64,000 nucleotides of DNA. Source: Candidatus Obscuribacterales bacterium (GTDB lineage: Bacteria > Cyanobacteriota > Vampirovibrionia > Obscuribacterales > Obscuribacteraceae). A program made the translations under genes and the position numbers. Position 1 is the first letter of the stretch; each line of letters begins with the position of its first letter. The stretch is from NCBI GenBank assembly GCA_019637435.1, contig JAHBVO010000001.1, forward strand, positions 496,001 to 560,000. Direction: 5' to 3'. Under the pieces are notes generated by a model, which saw only the letters and a program-made list of their open reading frames with translations, was not told the origin of the DNA and searched no databases. Shown piece after piece: positions 1 through 7,709 of the stretch.

Positions 1-681
1 CCTCGTTTGTTTGTGTTCACGAAGTCTGACCTCTGTGACGTGGATGAGACGAGGCGTTTGATCGATGAACTGAAGGTCGAGACCGGTTATCCAGGCGTCC
101 TGGTGTCGTTGAAAACCAGTACGAACAAAGACAAAATCGTAAATGCTTGCATCGACGCGACCAAAGAAAAGTTGGACTCGCTGGTGAAAAAGGGCATTTT
201 GCCGCGTCCTATGCGTGTCTGCGTGGTTGGACTGCCTAACGTCGGAAAGTCGTCTTTGATCAACTGGCTTATCGGGCAGAATAGAACAAGAACCGGAAAT
301 AAACCTGGTGTAACTAAAGGGACGCAGTGGGTGCGTGTTCATCCAAAGTTGGAACTGCTCGACACACCCGGTATCTTGCCACCAACTGCATTTCCGAAAC
401 CAGTTAAGGACAAGTTAGCGATCTGCAATCTTGTGCCCGAGTCTAACTATGATCGCCTGGAGACAGCCGAGCAAGCCATTCTCGATCTGAGAGGCAAATA
501 TCCGGGAATGCTTGAATCGTATATCGAAGGTCTATCTGCTGACGGGAAGGGGCTTTCGGATATCGCGGCGGCTAGAAATCTTCTAACCTCCGGTGCAAAC
601 CCTGATATAAACCGGGCTGCAGCCTTGTTGCTTTCAGAGCTTAGAGATGGAAGAGTGGGAAGATTTACGCTCGATCCCTAA
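1..681 (+). CDS. rbgA: RbgA/YlqF-type ribosome biogenesis GTPase, 5' partial
   Basis: The reading frame is open from base 1, so the N-terminus lies outside the window; roughly 45 residues of the usual protein are missing. The G motifs come in permuted order: TKSDL (G4) at the start, then NVGKSSLIN (G1, Walker A), then DTPGIL (G3). That order marks the circularly permuted YlqF/RbgA/YawG GTPases. Known role: a late assembly factor for the large ribosomal subunit, acting in the cytoplasm. The C-terminal helical domain is present to the stop. RNase HII follows 38 bp downstream on the same strand, the rbgA-rnhB pairing common in Firmicutes. Family identity is clear; the specific symbol is by analogy. 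Confidence 0.9.
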   Translation, partial: PRLFVFTKSDLCDVDETRRLIDELKVETGYPGVLVSLKTSTNKDKIVNACIDATKEKLDSLVKKGILPRPMRVCVVGLPNVGKSSLINWLIGQNRTRTGNKPGVTKGTQWVRVHPKLELLDTPGILPPTAFPKPVKDKLAICNLVPESNYDRLETAEQAILDLRGKYPGMLESYIEGLSADGKGLSDIAAARNLLTSGANPDINRAAALLLSELRDGRVGRFTLDP

Positions 682-719
682 AATAGAAGCTGGAGAAGCA
701 CCGCAACTTCGGAGTGCGA

Positions 720-1748
720 ATGGCAAGAACCAGCGCAAAATCAGCGGACAAGGGCAAATCGAGCGGGCGAAAGAAGCCTGTTGAGCCGATTGATCTGCTT
801 GCTGAGCGCCTGGCTTTCGATTGCGATCGCTTTGACGAATTTGTAATGGGCAGCACGGATTTTACGGTGTTTCGCAAACCGACTCGCGTGACCAATGAAT
901 CGTTTGGTCAGCTCAGGCTGTTTTCGGAAACTAAACGACTGGTTATTGGCGTCGATGAAGTTGGACGAGGTTGCCTTGCCGGTCCGGTCGTTGCTGCGGC
1001 CGTGCTCCTTCCCTGGTTCGATCGAAATTCGGACCTGGCAGAACGTTTGTCTGCGCTGGACGACTCTAAAAAACTTCCCGTCGCCGTTCGTGAGGAATTA
1101 TCTAAGACTATCAGGAGTTGCGCGAGTTTTGCCATTGCCGAGGCATCTCCGGAAGAAATAGATGAAATCAATATTTTGCACGCAAGCTTGCTGGCTATGA
1201 AACGGGCAGTCATGCAACTGGTATCACAGGCGATGCTCGACCTGAAAGAATGTCTCATCCTTATAGACGGAAAGTGGAAGATGGCTGACATCGAGTGCAA
1301 CCAATTACCGGTGATTAAGGGAGATAGCCATTCAGCAGCTATCGCAGCTGCATCTGTGGTCGCCAAAGTTCATCGTGACGCTTTGATGTGTAAACTCGCC
1401 GATGACTTCCCCCACTACAACTGGCTTTCAAACAAAGGTTATCCGTCCGAAGTCCATCGCCTCGCCATTCAAGAACACGGAATGACCATCTGGCATCGTC
1501 GCTCCTTCAGATGTTTGCCCGATCTTGAAGAAGAACAGGACGCCGATGAAGGGTGTGAAACCAGGGAGCGTGTCTTGGTCGGTGCCAACCCAGCTCCAAA
1601 GCGAGGCACAAACCGAAAACCCTCGAAGGACAAAGCTGATACTGTTAAACGAAAAGGCGCTTCTGGGCGGAAGAAGTCCGCTAAGACCGGCGCCAAGTCT
1701 GTGTCGAGTAAACGAGCTGGAAAGTCAAAAAGTAAAAAAGAGGGGTGA
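720..1748 (+). CDS. rnhB: Ribonuclease HII with basic C-terminal tail
   Basis: Cleaves the RNA strand of RNA-DNA hybrids and removes single ribonucleotides from DNA. The four catalytic acids are visible: D79 and E80 in GVDEVGRG, D183 in LIDG, and D202 in KGDSHSAAI. The ATG at 720 is chosen over a GTG at 714 because GGAG (711-714) sits 5 bases before it. At 342 residues it is much longer than the usual 200-260: about 70 extra residues precede the catalytic core and about 70 Lys/Ser/Arg-rich residues follow it. The tail is probably disordered and could bind nucleic acid, but that is inference. Likely co-transcribed with the upstream GTPase. Confidence 0.93.
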   Translation: MARTSAKSADKGKSSGRKKPVEPIDLLAERLAFDCDRFDEFVMGSTDFTVFRKPTRVTNESFGQLRLFSETKRLVIGVDEVGRGCLAGPVVAAAVLLPWFDRNSDLAERLSALDDSKKLPVAVREELSKTIRSCASFAIAEASPEEIDEINILHASLLAMKRAVMQLVSQAMLDLKECLILIDGKWKMADIECNQLPVIKGDSHSAAIAAASVVAKVHRDALMCKLADDFPHYNWLSNKGYPSEVHRLAIQEHGMTIWHRRSFRCLPDLEEEQDADEGCETRERVLVGANPAPKRGTNRKPSKDKADTVKRKGASGRKKSAKTGAKSVSSKRAGKSKSKKEG

Positions 1749-1757
1749 GACCCCTCT
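1734..1757 (-). terminator. Intrinsic terminator overlapping the rnhB stop codon
   Basis: Perfect 7-bp stem AGAGGGG (1739-1745) / CCCCTCT (1751-1757) with loop TGAGA. On the minus strand it is followed directly by a run of six T (1739-1734), so it is a canonical terminator for the leftward gene ending at 1803. The rnhB TGA stop (1746-1748) lies in the loop. On the plus strand the following TCTTCTTGC is a weak U-tract, so it may act in both directions. Confidence 0.75.
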
Positions 1758-1802
1758 CTTCTTGCTCGACAGTTGTGTTCTGAGCACCTTCTTGCTGGAA
1801 CT

Positions 1803-2192
1803 CTACTCGGTCGGCTGTTCCAGTGCCGGTTCAGCAGCCGGTTCCGGCGGAGCTACGTTGACGTCCACTTGAGCGGGAGCTTCAGGGGCTTTCACTTCCG
1901 GTACCTTAACTTCTACGTTGTTGGTCGTTGGAGCGGCTACTGGCGGTACGATGGCTGGAGCATTTGTGCTCAGTGCCTGGTTGTCGCGGCGCATCTGTTC
2001 GAGTGTCTGCGAAGTTTTGATATCGTTCATAGCCTGGTTATTTGAGAATGCCACAAAGCCGAAGCCGATGGCGAGAATCAACACGATCAGTGCGACTGCC
2101 CAGCCGGTTCCGGAATCGTCAGGCTGTCTCGTTTCAACCCGGTTAACGTAAACCTCTTTATCAGTGCTCGTTGAAACAAAATCCTTATCCAT
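1803..2192 (-). CDS. Small single-pass membrane protein with Pro/Ala/Val-rich tail
   Basis: 129 residues from the ATG at 2192, which has AGGTGG a few bases upstream; the longer frame to 2321 has no such support. Layout: a polar, charged N-terminal stretch of about 27 residues, one transmembrane segment (WAVALIVLILAIGFGFVAF), a short polar segment, then a low-complexity tail rich in Pro, Ala, Val and Glu. The topology suggests a cytoplasmic N-terminus and an exported tail. No family recognised. Its 5' side faces the GTAG-N8-CTAC array: the first dyad (2242-2257) lies about 25 bp upstream of a TATATA (2210-2215) that could be its -10 box. It may share regulation with the tiny gene at 2685. Confidence 0.65.
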   Translation of the reverse strand: MDKDFVSTSTDKEVYVNRVETRQPDDSGTGWAVALIVLILAIGFGFVAFSNNQAMNDIKTSQTLEQMRRDNQALSTNAPAIVPPVAAPTTNNVEVKVPEVKAPEAPAQVDVNVAPPEPAAEPALEQPTE

Positions 2193-2241
2193 CTTTTTCC
2201 ACCTGCTTGTATATAGTGACTTGTGAGTAATTGGGTTTCCT

Positions 2242-2654
2242 GTAGTTTCGAATCTACAGGTTCTGTAGCTCAACAACTTCAGTCTGGTGCACTGAAAGTT
2301 CGATATCGTTATAGATTGCATTCATTTGCTGCAAAAACGATTTTTGCGTACCTATATAAGGGATGTAGTTTCGAGTCTACGAACCCAGAGCCTCGCAAAA
2401 AAGCCTCTTAAAGTAGTCTGTCGTCTACAAAGTTGATCGAACCCTTCGTGCGGCTTTCTTGTAGACAGTAATCTACTGAGCTTGTGTAGAGGAAAAACTA
2501 CTATGACGATTTGGTGAGTAGACCTGAGTCGGCATGAGTTGGGCAAAGTGCACAAGTCGCTGCAATTTTGAAAGCAGTATGAATCGTAGTATATTTAATA
2601 CAAAATCATCAAAAAAGTAGACTTCACTTTAATTCCGTGTGGTATATTGTCTAC
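2242..2654. promoter_or_regulatory. Array of GTAG-N8-CTAC dyads (operator or partition-like cluster)
   Basis: Five perfect copies of the 16-bp dyad GTAG-N8-CTAC occur at 2242-2257, 2365-2380, 2413-2428, 2461-2476 and 2486-2501. Two one-mismatch copies are at 2586-2601 (ends ATAC) and 2639-2654 (starts GTGG). Copies 1 and 2 also share their spacer (TTTCGARTCTAC). Start-to-start distances are 123, 48, 48, 25, 100 and 53 bp. Chance expectation for an 8-base pattern is about one per 65 kb, so the cluster is not random. It lies between two divergent genes, and the last copy covers the putative -10 box of the small gene at 2685. It is most likely the binding array of an unknown dimeric regulator; a replication or partition site is possible. 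Confidence 0.75.
2643..2648 (+). promoter_or_regulatory. Putative -10 box overlapped by an operator-like dyad
   Basis: TATATT at 2643-2648 precedes the tiny gene at 2685, and lies inside the near-perfect dyad GTGG-N8-CTAC (2639-2654). The possible -35 (TAGACT, 2618-2623) is poor, with a 19-bp spacer, and overlaps a GTAGAC half-site. Such a weak promoter buried under a binding site would fit repression. Prediction only. Confidence 0.4.
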
Positions 2655-2684
2655 ATGAAGCAATTCAACCGAGGGGTCAATCCA

Positions 2685-2876
2685 ATGAATACACGTCAAA
2701 TCAACAGCAAGAAAAACAATGTAATCGACCTGTTCAGCAAACAAACTGCTCAAGTCGAGGCTAGCAATGTAGACTACAGTCTCATGAACAAGCTCAACAA
2801 CAAGCATGACAGCAAGGTCGTCAAACATGCAAAGCGCGACAACTTGTTGGTTCTTTTCCCCAGTTTCTGCGCATAA
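2685..2876 (+). CDS. Tiny basic protein of unknown function
   Basis: 63 residues from the ATG at 2685, with GAGGGG (2671-2676) 8 bases upstream. An in-frame ATG at 2655 has no ribosome site and lies near the predicted transcription start. The sequence is rich in Asn, Lys and Ser, with no transmembrane segment, signal peptide or cysteine pair; one cysteine lies next to the end. No family recognised. A good ribosome site and a promoter under the dyad array argue that it is expressed. It could be the array's own regulator, a regulated small protein, or a chance frame; I cannot tell these apart. Confidence 0.5.
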   Translation: MNTRQINSKKNNVIDLFSKQTAQVEASNVDYSLMNKLNNKHDSKVVKHAKRDNLLVLFPSFCA

Positions 2877-2922
2877 GTAAAACCGTTTCTATAAGAAAAC
2901 GGGATGTGTAACAGTTACGAAA

Positions 2923-3176
2923 GTCTCCATGGCAGCGATTCTTCACAGCTGAGAGCTTGGTGAAGCATTATGGAGACAGCGACCACCCCAGTCGCAGAGC
3001 CGAGGAAACGGCAATGTTTAGAGCAGTTATTGAACAAATTAATTAGAAAAATGGTCCTCCGTCAGGGTTTGCCAGGCATGGAATCTAAGGCGAACCTCTG
3101 AGGCACCATATTCGATATCAGATTCGAAGGTTGGTCGGGTTCGACCACCTTCGATTCTGGCTTTTGGCGCCACCAA
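2923..3176. ncRNA. Candidate structured RNA in a 464-bp gene-free interval
   Basis: The interval 2877-3340 has no credible gene but many stems. GTCTCCAT (2923-2930) pairs with ATGGAGAC (2970-2977), enclosing CTTCAC/GTGAAG (2941-2946/2960-2965). Then GCGAC/GTCGC (2979-2983/2991-2995) and GCCG/CGGC (2999-3002/3009-3012). A long interrupted stem runs from ATGGT (3051-3055) to ACCAT (3105-3109), with CAGGGTT-GCC facing GGC-AACC-CTG inside. GAAGG-TGGTCG faces CGACCACCTTC at about 3127-3153. The block ends near GGCGCCACCA, which resembles a tRNA-like 3' end, but I could not fold an acceptor or T-arm. It does not match tmRNA, SRP, 6S or RNase P signatures that I know. Plus strand is assumed; stems exist on either. 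Confidence 0.4.
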
Positions 3177-3340
3177 ATTTAGCCAGGCAGTCCGGTGAAA
3201 TATAGATGGGAGGGCAGTTCCACCGTTCCGTGTCTTTTGTTTTTTGTCTTATGCTCTTTCGCGACGAAATTGGTGTCTAATATAGATAGTGCGGGAATAA
3301 GGTTTGCATGAGCGGTTGACGTTTCACAGAGGGCCGATTT

Positions 3341-3868
3341 GTGGGTCAGGTCAGTGACGAATGGTGGGGATTGAATCGCTCTGCCGATAGCGCATTCTCC
3401 AAGAATCTCTACGAACGCGCAGAAGAACTCTGGCGTGAGGCGTTGCCGCTGGCTGAGCAGCTTGGCGAAGAAGACGAGCGTTATTTGCGAACGATTAACG
3501 GCGTCTGCCGCGCGATGATTATGCAAAAGAAGGACTGGGACGTTATTCCCTGGCTTGATCGATCTTACGAACTTCATGAGCGCAAGGAAACAAAGTATTG
3601 TGAGAACTGCGCGCGAATTTCGTTTCGATTAGCGAAAACGTACAGGGCATACGGTTTGCCAGCTGAGGCTGAAGAGAAATTCAAACTCTCTCTGGAAATT
3701 CACACTAAGGTGTACGGACCCTCGGACAGTTTTACCGTCGAGGTCCTGAGCGAGTATGCGGAGTTGTTGACTGAGTTGCACCGTGAAGACGAAGCTCAGC
3801 ATATGATGTATTGCGCGATTGGCTATCTGGGCGGCGAGTGGAAGCCGATCGGAAGACCGCAGGAATAG
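3341..3868 (+). CDS. Small TPR-like protein
   Basis: 175 residues from a GTG with AGAGGG (3328-3333) 7 bases upstream. The protein is all-helical in appearance, with repeated TPR-like units: one near residues 15-50 (YERAEELWREALPLAEQLG), others near 55-90 and 95-165 (AEEKFKLSLEIHTKVYG, DSFTVEVLSEYAELL). This resembles the Kinesin-light-chain type of TPR array, which serves as a protein-binding scaffold. No signal peptide, so probably cytoplasmic. It stands alone, with the hairpin-rich region upstream and a convergent gene downstream. Partner unknown. Confidence 0.75.
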   Translation: MGQVSDEWWGLNRSADSAFSKNLYERAEELWREALPLAEQLGEEDERYLRTINGVCRAMIMQKKDWDVIPWLDRSYELHERKETKYCENCARISFRLAKTYRAYGLPAEAEEKFKLSLEIHTKVYGPSDSFTVEVLSEYAELLTELHREDEAQHMMYCAIGYLGGEWKPIGRPQE

Positions 3869-3907
3869 GAATTTTGGGAACGAGTATCGCGTTGGGCAAG
3901 GAAAAAC

Positions 3908-3931
3908 GCGAGCACCGTATGCAGTGCCCGC
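3908..3931. terminator. Hairpin between convergent genes
   Basis: GCGAGCAC (3908-3915) pairs with GTGCCCGC (3924-3931) with one mismatch and an 8-base loop, in the 93-bp gap between two convergent genes. An A-run precedes it on the plus strand, giving a short U-run on the minus strand. Likely a terminator, better on the minus strand. Confidence 0.45.
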
Positions 3932-3961
3932 GCTTAAACTCTTCAACTTTGCAGTTCGAAA

Positions 3962-4783
3962 CTAGCGAGGAATAACAGCAGGAACGCCGCCTTCGACGAC
4001 CTTCTTCACCTTCTTCTCTGTTTCCGTTTCGCCCATGCTTGCCGGTTTATTGAGCTGGTCAACGATGTAGTCCACACCATTTGCCGTGATCATGAACAAT
4101 CGTTCGCCCGGCTCAATATGACCTTTTTCGCGAAGGTACCAGAGGGCGTACTCCACGACTTCCACGTCGTTCAATTGCAGAACGTCCATGATCATTTTCG
4201 CAGATGCACCACCGGTCTTCGGCTTTTTGCGACGGGCTTCAAGCAGAATTTGCAAGATAGCCAGTCTAAGTTCGATTTCTTCCCAAGACACGCCTGTTTT
4301 GACGATTTTTGGAATATTGAGTCCGCCGCCTTGTCTCGGTGCACCGCCGGGAGCGGCTCCACCACCTGGTCTTGGGTGACCCGGTTGCGCCTCTTCAGCG
4401 CCCAGAGACATATCATATGCGGCGCGCTTACCCTCATCGGATAGAGTGCGCCAGGCTTCGGTGATTACGCGGAATTTCTCGGCGTCGCCGGTTTCGGAGT
4501 TATCCGGGTGATACATTGCTGCGAGGAATCGATATGCGTATCGAATGATTGTCGAATGCGCTTCTCGGTTTACCTGCAGTAATTGATAGTAATTCAACTC
4601 TCTCCAGTCACGTTCGCCTGGAGCTTGTTGTTGTGGTTGTTGCGGTTGCTGTTGTTGCTGAACGCCAGGGCCGCCAGGACCGGGTGGTCTTTGACCCATA
4701 CCGCCCTGTCCTCCCTGACCTCCTGGTTGTCCAGGACCTGGACCGCCCGGTCTGGGGGGAGGCGGTGGTGGCTGCCAATTCAT
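3962..4783 (-). CDS. J-domain protein with Pro/Gly/Gln-rich N-terminus
   Basis: 273 residues. Residues 1-55 are low complexity (polyproline, Gly/Gln-rich). A J-domain follows at about 60-125, with the HPD signature in MYHPDNSETGD and the expected helix IIRYAYRFLAA before it. After a second Gly/Pro-rich linker comes a C-terminal region (about 165-245) that looks like a winged helix. J-domains stimulate the ATPase of Hsp70 partners. The absence of the Gly/Phe and zinc-finger regions of true DnaJ makes this a specialised J-protein. It starts 2 bases after the acyl-CoA dehydrogenase stop, so the two are surely co-transcribed. The link between them is unexplained. Confidence 0.85.
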   Translation of the reverse strand: MNWQPPPPPPRPGGPGPGQPGGQGGQGGMGQRPPGPGGPGVQQQQQPQQPQQQAPGERDWRELNYYQLLQVNREAHSTIIRYAYRFLAAMYHPDNSETGDAEKFRVITEAWRTLSDEGKRAAYDMSLGAEEAQPGHPRPGGGAAPGGAPRQGGGLNIPKIVKTGVSWEEIELRLAILQILLEARRKKPKTGGASAKMIMDVLQLNDVEVVEYALWYLREKGHIEPGERLFMITANGVDYIVDQLNKPASMGETETEKKVKKVVEGGVPAVIPR

Positions 4784-4785
4784 AG

Positions 4786-5964
4786 TTAATTACCTTTGAG
4801 TAGACTGCTTGCTATTACCAAACGCTGAATTTCAGACGTACCCTCGTAGATCTCGGTGATCTTGGCGTCACGCATGTAGCGTTCGACCGGGTATTCACTT
4901 ACATACCCATATCCACCGAAAATCTGCACACATTTGACGGTGCTTCGCATCGCGACTTCAGCGGCATAAAGCTTGGCGTGAGCTGCCTCTCTCGAGAACT
5001 TTTCGCCGCGATCTTGCGCAACGCTGGCGTGGTGAGTCAGCAGTCTGGCTGCATCTATTTCAGTTTGCATTTCGGCAAGCATGTGCCGGATTGCTTGGAA
5101 CTCTCCAATATACTTGCCGAACGCTTGACGTTCCTTCGTATACTTCAGAGCGTGATTCCAGGCGCCTTGCGCGATACCGACAGCCTGTGCGGCGATACCG
5201 ATTCTTCCACCATCGAGAGTCGACATCGCGACTTTGAAACCGTCTCCGATTTCCGCAAGCATATTGGCTTTCGGTACGGGTGTGTTGTCGAACATTATCT
5301 GGCAAGTCGATGAACCTCGGATGCCGAGCTTGTCTTCAAGCTTTCCGAATGTGAAACCCTCGGAGCCTTTTTCGACCATCAACGCAACCAAACCTTTGTG
5401 TCGTTTGGACGAATCTGTTTGGGCAATAACGAGATACCAATCAGCCTCAATGCCGTTCGTTATCCAGTTCTTCGACCCGTTCAAAATGAACGTATCGCCT
5501 TTCAGTTCCGCCATGCAGGTCGCTGCGGCTGAGTCTGAGCCCGTGCCAGGTTCGGACAAACAAAATGCGCCCATTTTCTCGCCTGAGCACATAGGTTTTA
5601 AAATTCTTTCGCGCTGCTCTTCGTTGCCGAACTCGTATACAGGAGTCGCCGTCAACGATACGTGGGCCGAATACATTACCGATGTCGTCGCACACGCCTT
5701 GGCGAGCTCTTCTACGACAAGTGCGTAAGTCAGATGGTCGAGCCCGGCTCCGCCGTATTCTTCGGGAAACGGCAAACCGCAAAGGTCGGAAGCCGCGAGC
5801 AGTTCCCAGTTCTCTCTCGGGAATCTATGCTTCTGGTCGACTTCTGCCGCCTTCGGCGCAAATTCGTTTTCAGAAATTTCTCGAACCATGTCTCTGATCA
5901 GAGTCTGGTCTTCGGTCAACTTAAATGATAATGGTGAGTCTTTCAATGATGTTGTTGTCTGCAT
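4786..5964 (-). CDS. Acyl-CoA dehydrogenase
   Basis: 392 residues, standard length. FAD-dependent alpha,beta-dehydrogenation of acyl-CoA in fatty-acid or branched-chain amino-acid breakdown, passing electrons to ETF. Signatures: FCLSEPGTGSD in the middle domain, GYGYVSEYPVERYMRDAKI near the end, and the catalytic base E374 in IYEGTSEIQ. The position of that Glu is typical of short-chain, butyryl-type enzymes; chain length cannot be fixed from sequence alone. It heads a two-gene leftward operon with the J-domain protein. The 244-bp region to the divergent gene at 6209 must hold both promoters; I could not pick out clear boxes. Confidence 0.93.
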   Translation of the reverse strand: MQTTTSLKDSPLSFKLTEDQTLIRDMVREISENEFAPKAAEVDQKHRFPRENWELLAASDLCGLPFPEEYGGAGLDHLTYALVVEELAKACATTSVMYSAHVSLTATPVYEFGNEEQRERILKPMCSGEKMGAFCLSEPGTGSDSAAATCMAELKGDTFILNGSKNWITNGIEADWYLVIAQTDSSKRHKGLVALMVEKGSEGFTFGKLEDKLGIRGSSTCQIMFDNTPVPKANMLAEIGDGFKVAMSTLDGGRIGIAAQAVGIAQGAWNHALKYTKERQAFGKYIGEFQAIRHMLAEMQTEIDAARLLTHHASVAQDRGEKFSREAAHAKLYAAEVAMRSTVKCVQIFGGYGYVSEYPVERYMRDAKITEIYEGTSEIQRLVIASSLLKGN

Positions 5965-6208
5965 GAGTGTCCGTGCGCCTTCTGGGGCTGAAAAGCACTA
6001 CAACGGTGTAGCTAACGCTCGATCATAACACCTGGTTCGGCACCACCTATGCCCTGTTTATATCTTAATTAGAATGGCAGTGAACTGACTCTTGGCATTT
6101 GAACGTAAACGTTCTCCTCGTATGTTTTAGACCTTGATGCTCATTCCGCCCTCTATCACCTCTAGAAGCTGTAAAATGCACTTTGATCATTCTGTTCCGG
6201 AGACACCG

Positions 6209-7663
6209 ATGGCGGATTCCAAGATTATCTTTGTTGTTTCGAACGATGCTGACTGGCTCGACCTCGAGAGCCTGCAAGGCAGAGGCTGTCAGCATGTCAG
6301 AGTTCCAAGCGGTTTTGAAGCATTGAACGAGATCAAGGCGAACGGCGCAGACCTGGTGGTGGCAGAATCTGATCTTCCTGACATCGCGGGGTTTCAGCTG
6401 AGCTCCCTGATCAAGTTGAACGATCAGACTTCAGCGCTACCGGTTGTCATTGTGACCCCAGACCACGACAGGGAAGTTTCCTTCTGGACCAGAGCGTCGC
6501 ACGCGGATCATGTTTTATCGCGTTCCGAGATCAAGGAAGCCGGGTTCGCTTCCACAATTGAGAAGGCTCTGGGGAAAGCGAAAGAGACTGAGTGGAGTGC
6601 GGACAAAGCGAAAAGCCTTTTCCCTGCAGAGATGCGGTTCGACGCCGGCGATGTCTCCAGGAGCCAGGGAAGCCTATTGCAAGTATTGTTGATAGAGCGT
6701 CTGGTCAATTGCACGGTAAGAAACCTGAGCAAGGTGCTCGAACCTCGACGCCAATTCCTTGATGCCTATCATCAAACTGTCGGTGGTTTATTCGGTGGCG
6801 ATGTTATTGGGCTGGTTGTTGCAGACCAGGAAAATCCCTGGATTTCACTTAAGGCGAATGGAACGATTTCTGCAAAAGCGTACGAACGCGTGCTCACTGA
6901 AATTCTCTCTAAGCTGCAAATCACCTCTCAGCCGCACGTCGACATCAGAAGCGAAGTTTCCGAAGAAGGTAGTGATATTGAGGATTTTGAGATACTCCCT
7001 GTTCCAGGAGACGGCTCTGGAATCGGCGCCATTTTCTTTGGCTCGTTTCAAAAGAAGGAATATGATTGGACAGCGAAAGAGTTCATGACTCAACTACAGG
7101 CGCATATAGAGCCCGTTTTCAAACTTCTGCTTGCTCGTCAAGAAATTGAAACCTTGCACAGTCGCGAAGCATATCGCGCCAATGTCGACTCGTTGACAGG
7201 TTTGTACAATCTGGAATTTCTTGTTGGATTCCTGCAGCAGCAGCTCCTTTTCTCTTTCCGTCAGCGGCTTCCAGTCGGTATCGCAATCATCGACGTCGAT
7301 GAACTTGGGAAGATGAATGAAGAGTACGGTTCGGACATCGGCGATGTTGTTTTGTCGGGCGTTGCTAAACGATTGCTTGCGGTGACGCGTTCAAGCGATT
7401 TGGTCGCAAGATACGGCGGTGACGAATTCGCAGTTGTGTTGCCCAACACCGATGGCGCCGGTGCTAAAGTTCTCGGCGAGAAAGTCCGCTCGGACATCGA
7501 ACAGGTCGCTTTTTTTCAGGGCAAGAAGGGACCGAAAGTGACAGTCAGTGTTGGTTGTGCCAGCTTCAACATGGAAGATCTTAATCCCGAGACCATTTTG
7601 CGTGATGCGAAAATCGCTCTGCAAAGAGCGAAGGAAGAAGGGCGCAATAAAGTCGCTATCTAA
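6209..7663 (+). CDS. Diguanylate cyclase with receiver-like N-terminus lacking the phospho-Asp
   Basis: Start at the ATG at 6209 (484 residues), with GGAG 6 bases upstream. Residues 1-120 resemble a receiver domain, but the phosphoacceptor position is Glu (E53 in VVAESDLPD), so it is probably a pseudo-receiver. A GAF-like middle section (about 150-320) follows; that call is tentative. The C-terminal GGDEF domain is intact: DSLTGLYNLEFL, then RYGGDEF at about 401-407, preceded by RSSD at the usual inhibitory-site spacing. Known reaction: two GTP to cyclic di-GMP, with product inhibition. No membrane segment, so cytosolic. It is monocistronic and convergent with cobT. Confidence 0.88.
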   Translation: MADSKIIFVVSNDADWLDLESLQGRGCQHVRVPSGFEALNEIKANGADLVVAESDLPDIAGFQLSSLIKLNDQTSALPVVIVTPDHDREVSFWTRASHADHVLSRSEIKEAGFASTIEKALGKAKETEWSADKAKSLFPAEMRFDAGDVSRSQGSLLQVLLIERLVNCTVRNLSKVLEPRRQFLDAYHQTVGGLFGGDVIGLVVADQENPWISLKANGTISAKAYERVLTEILSKLQITSQPHVDIRSEVSEEGSDIEDFEILPVPGDGSGIGAIFFGSFQKKEYDWTAKEFMTQLQAHIEPVFKLLLARQEIETLHSREAYRANVDSLTGLYNLEFLVGFLQQQLLFSFRQRLPVGIAIIDVDELGKMNEEYGSDIGDVVLSGVAKRLLAVTRSSDLVARYGGDEFAVVLPNTDGAGAKVLGEKVRSDIEQVAFFQGKKGPKVTVSVGCASFNMEDLNPETILRDAKIALQRAKEEGRNKVAI

Positions 7664-7709
7664 TTTCCCGTTCGGATTTTCAAAAAGACGAAAGCTAACT
7701 TTGCTACCG

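Noticed and set aside
2242..2501. CRISPR array suggested by repeated dyads at 48-bp spacing
   Set aside because: The conserved unit is only 8 defined bases, spacing is not constant, and no cas genes are near.
2923..3176. tmRNA or tRNA-like gene suggested by GGTTCGA and CCACCA
   Set aside because: No acceptor pairing, T-arm or tag peptide ending in the usual Ala-Ala could be built.
4118..4789. Rightward frames antisense to the J-domain gene
   Set aside because: They mirror its low-complexity Pro/Gly/Gln repeats and lack starts with ribosome sites.
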